Shown: in pieces, positions 62,086 to 64,000 of the stretch
Layout: every line of letters starts with the position of its first letter
How positions within the stretch are numbered: position 1 is the first letter of the stretch
DNA from: Clostridiales bacterium
GTDB lineage: Bacteria; Bacillota; Clostridia; Christensenellales; Borkfalkiaceae
NCBI GenBank assembly: GCA_015069425.1
Contig: SVIP01000003.1
Coordinates: 62,001 to 126,000, forward strand
Direction of reading: 5' to 3'
Length of the DNA stretch: 64,000 bases
Notes under the pieces: generated by a model
Database searches by the model: none
The model's input: only the letters and a program-made list of their open reading frames with translations
Told to the model about the DNA's origin: nothing
Program-made: the position numbers and the translations under genes

Positions 62086-63408
62086 TTAAACTATTTCCCC
62101 TATCAAGGAAATTCCACCTGTTTTAGTTATTTTTACGTTTACAAATTTACCTATAAGATTTTCTAAACTAGAAAAATATGCCATTCTACCGTAAGTATCT
62201 CTACCTAAATACATTTTTTTCTTTTCGTCGTAATCTTCACATAAAATTTCAATCGTAGCGTTTTGATAAGTTTCAGATTGCTTTCTATTGATAGAGTTTT
62301 GAATATCAATAAGTTTCATTATTCTGCGTTTAGAAACTTCTTCTTCAACTTGACCGTCCATTTTTGCCGCAGGTGTTCCAGAACGCTTTGAATAAATAAA
62401 CGTAAACGCGCCTGAAAATCCAACTTCTTTAACAAGATTAACCGTATCTTCAAAATCTTCTTCTGTTTCCGTTGGAAAACCAACCATAATGTCGGTTGTA
62501 ATTGCAACGTCGGGTATGTATTTGCGTAAAAGTTTAATTTTATCAATATAATCTTCTCTAGTATATTTTCTGTTCATTAACTTTAATATACGATTTGAGC
62601 CTGCTTGAACGGGCAAATGAACACTTCGACAAACCTTATTGCTTTCACTAATTGCTTTAATAAGATTTTCGTTAAAGTCTTTTGGGTGATTTGTCATAAA
62701 GCGTAACCTAAAATCACCTTCAATGCTTGAAACTTCTTTTATAAGTTTTGCAAAATCAGTATCTTGTAAATCGTTTCCGTAAGAGTTGACGTTTTGACCA
62801 AGCAAAGTAATTTCTTTATACCCTTGTGCCACAAGTTCTCTACACTCTTTTACTATGTTTTCAATCTTGCGACTGCGTTCACGCCCCCTAACGTAAGGTA
62901 CTATGCAATAAGTGCAAAAATTATTGCAACCATAAGTAATGTTTACCCAAGCGTTTGGATAACTAGTTCGATTTTTAGGTGTTCCCTCAATAATTTCCCC
63001 TTCTTTTTCGTCAACGCAAATTAAAGTTTTTTTCTGTTTTAACTTTGCCTCTAAAAGTTCTTTAAATCTTTCAAGATTATGAGTGCCGAAAATTATGTCG
63101 ATAAAGGGAAACTTTTCGTGAAGTTTTTGCGCAGAATTAGGCTGTTGAGTCATACAACCACCCACGGCAATAATAACGTTTTTGTTTTGTTTTTTTAGTT
63201 TTTTAAGCGCACCTATGTTGCCCTCTGCTCTGTCTTCTGCATTTTCTCTAATACAGCAAGTATTAAATACGATAATATCTGCATTTAATTCGCTATCCGT
63301 TGCAGTATAGCCTAAATCGGTTAAAATCCCCGCAATCTTTTCTGATTCGTGGAGGTTCATTTGGCATCCGTAAGTTGTTATAAAATATTTCTTTGCAAAA
63401 TTTTCCAT
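62086..63408 (-). CDS. miaB: tRNA-2-methylthio-N6-dimethylallyladenosine synthase
   Basis: 440-aa radical-SAM methylthiotransferase. UPF0004 domain cysteines: Cys15 (TYGCQMN), NTCCIRENAEDRAEGN and GGCMTQQ. The radical-SAM cluster is in YGCNNFCTYCIVPYVRGRE; a TRAM domain ends the protein. Works on the MiaA product coded in the same string. The minus-strand TATTAT (63421-63416) ends 7 bp before the ATG and no ribosome site is seen. Confidence 0.97.
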   Translation of the reverse strand: MENFAKKYFITTYGCQMNLHESEKIAGILTDLGYTATDSELNADIIVFNTCCIRENAEDRAEGNIGALKKLKKQNKNVIIAVGGCMTQQPNSAQKLHEKFPFIDIIFGTHNLERFKELLEAKLKQKKTLICVDEKEGEIIEGTPKNRTSYPNAWVNITYGCNNFCTYCIVPYVRGRERSRKIENIVKECRELVAQGYKEITLLGQNVNSYGNDLQDTDFAKLIKEVSSIEGDFRLRFMTNHPKDFNENLIKAISESNKVCRSVHLPVQAGSNRILKLMNRKYTREDYIDKIKLLRKYIPDVAITTDIMVGFPTETEEDFEDTVNLVKEVGFSGAFTFIYSKRSGTPAAKMDGQVEEEVSKRRIMKLIDIQNSINRKQSETYQNATIEILCEDYDEKKKMYLGRDTYGRMAYFSSLENLIGKFVNVKITKTGGISLIGEIV

Positions 63409-63415
63409 ACTAAAT

Positions 63416-63444
63416 ATAATACATTATTGTAGAAAATTTGTCAA
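63416..63444 (-). promoter_or_regulatory. Promoter of miaB and the mismatch-repair string
   Basis: Minus strand TTGACA (63444-63439), 17 bp, TATTAT (63421-63416), followed by 7 bp to the ATG. Confidence 0.75.
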
Positions 63445-63499
63445 TTTTTCTAACATAATTTTAGCATAATCAATATAATCTTTTACATACTAAATTCGT

Positions 63500-64000
63500 A
63501 TGAAAAAAACGCTTAAAATTATTGTTTTATTAGCCTGTTTAATTTTGATATCTAGCATTTTTGTTATTTTATCTTTCAATATATTAACTAATAACGTCAA
63601 ATTTGACGATAATAAACTTATAAACGTAGACCATACCGCAAGTATTTATGATAGTTGTGGAAATTTAGTGATGGAAACTAATGGAACTACTGCGGTTACA
63701 GAATTTGAAGAAATACCAAAACACACTATAAATGCGTTTATTGCTATCGAAGATAAACGATTTTATTCACATAAAGGTGTAGATTATAAAGGGCTAGCCC
63801 GTGCGGTTTTTAATAATATTAAAAGTTTTTCATTTAAGGAAGGCGGTTCGACGATAACGCAACAGTTGATAAAGAATACTCATTTGTCAAATGAAAAAAC
63901 TTTAAAAAGAAAGTTGTCAGAAATTAGACTTGCATTAGAATTTGAAAAAAAATATTCTAAAGAAGAAATATTAGAAAAATACTTAAATACTATTTATTTT
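63500..64000 (+). CDS. Class A penicillin-binding protein (PBP1a family), 5' part
   Basis: The gene runs off the right edge, with 167 codons visible. Residues 6-30 form the membrane anchor; from about 45 the GT51 glycosyltransferase domain is clear: AIEDKRFYSHKGVDY with catalytic Glu84, GGSTITQQLIKN, KRKLSEIRLALEFEKKYSKEEILEKYLNTIYF. Polymerises lipid II glycan chains; the transpeptidase domain should lie beyond the window. No clear ribosome site precedes the ATG. Divergent from miaB. Confidence 0.93.
   Translation, partial: MKKTLKIIVLLACLILISSIFVILSFNILTNNVKFDDNKLINVDHTASIYDSCGNLVMETNGTTAVTEFEEIPKHTINAFIAIEDKRFYSHKGVDYKGLARAVFNNIKSFSFKEGGSTITQQLIKNTHLSNEKTLKRKLSEIRLALEFEKKYSKEEILEKYLNTIYF

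Overview
The window reads as a low-GC, Gram-positive, endospore-lineage Clostridia chromosome, probably an uncultured anaerobe. The evidence is a complete spoIIIA operon, spoIVB, a ytfJ-type spore gene, the clostridial IspH-S1 fusion, the GlgC/GlgD pair, meso-diaminopimelate (lysA) chemistry and strong A+T bias. Family-level placement is not possible from this alone. Most of it is chromosomal core; no prophage, insertion sequence, CRISPR array or toxin system was seen.

Layout: 1-9291 is a glycogen operon (3' end of glgB, then glgC, glgD, glgA, glgP and a GH13 maltodextrin-type hydrolase). 9318-11020 is a tryptophan T-box riboswitch controlling a stand-alone TrpB2. acpP follows, then a converging P-type ATPase and leuS. 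16540-19571 carries galK and an eda-kdgK pair for ketodeoxygluconate catabolism. 19641-23276 has an esterase, a PNPOx-like protein, a beta-CASP RNA metallohydrolase and a LOG protein. 23378-23906 is the oddest stretch: an orphan consensus promoter, three tandem ~121-bp repeats and tRNA-Trp. 23967-31044 holds proC-rnhA, a TVP38 membrane protein and the baiN-cmk-plsC-ispH/S1 cluster. A decarboxylating dehydrogenase on the minus strand comes next.

32310-36872 is spoIIIAA-AH. It is followed by the asp23-nusB-folD-ispA-tlyA-nadK-argR-recN-spoIVB string, then dacF, lysA, an S2P-type protease, scpAB, a DUF2953-like protein, ytfJ, dacB and rluB. After these come a PadR-like regulator with a membrane domain, a XerS-like recombinase behind a perfect 12-6-12 dyad, and a divergent pair of a 50-aa cysteine-rich ORF and lexA around a LexA box. 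The minus-strand set ynbB-miaA-mutL-mutS-miaB follows, and the window closes inside a class A penicillin-binding protein.

Points most worth a second look: the dif-like dyad next to the XerS-like gene; the tRNA-Trp repeat array with its orphan promoter; the LexA-box-linked small cysteine-rich ORF; a recurring palindrome (core TTATGTYNRACATAA) found three times, each 20-23 bp after a stop codon; a membrane-bound PadR-like protein; several probable leaderless genes; and the absence of spo0A from its usual place after spoIVB. The T-box and its cognate tRNA are both present, and specifier/anticodon and bulge/discriminator match.
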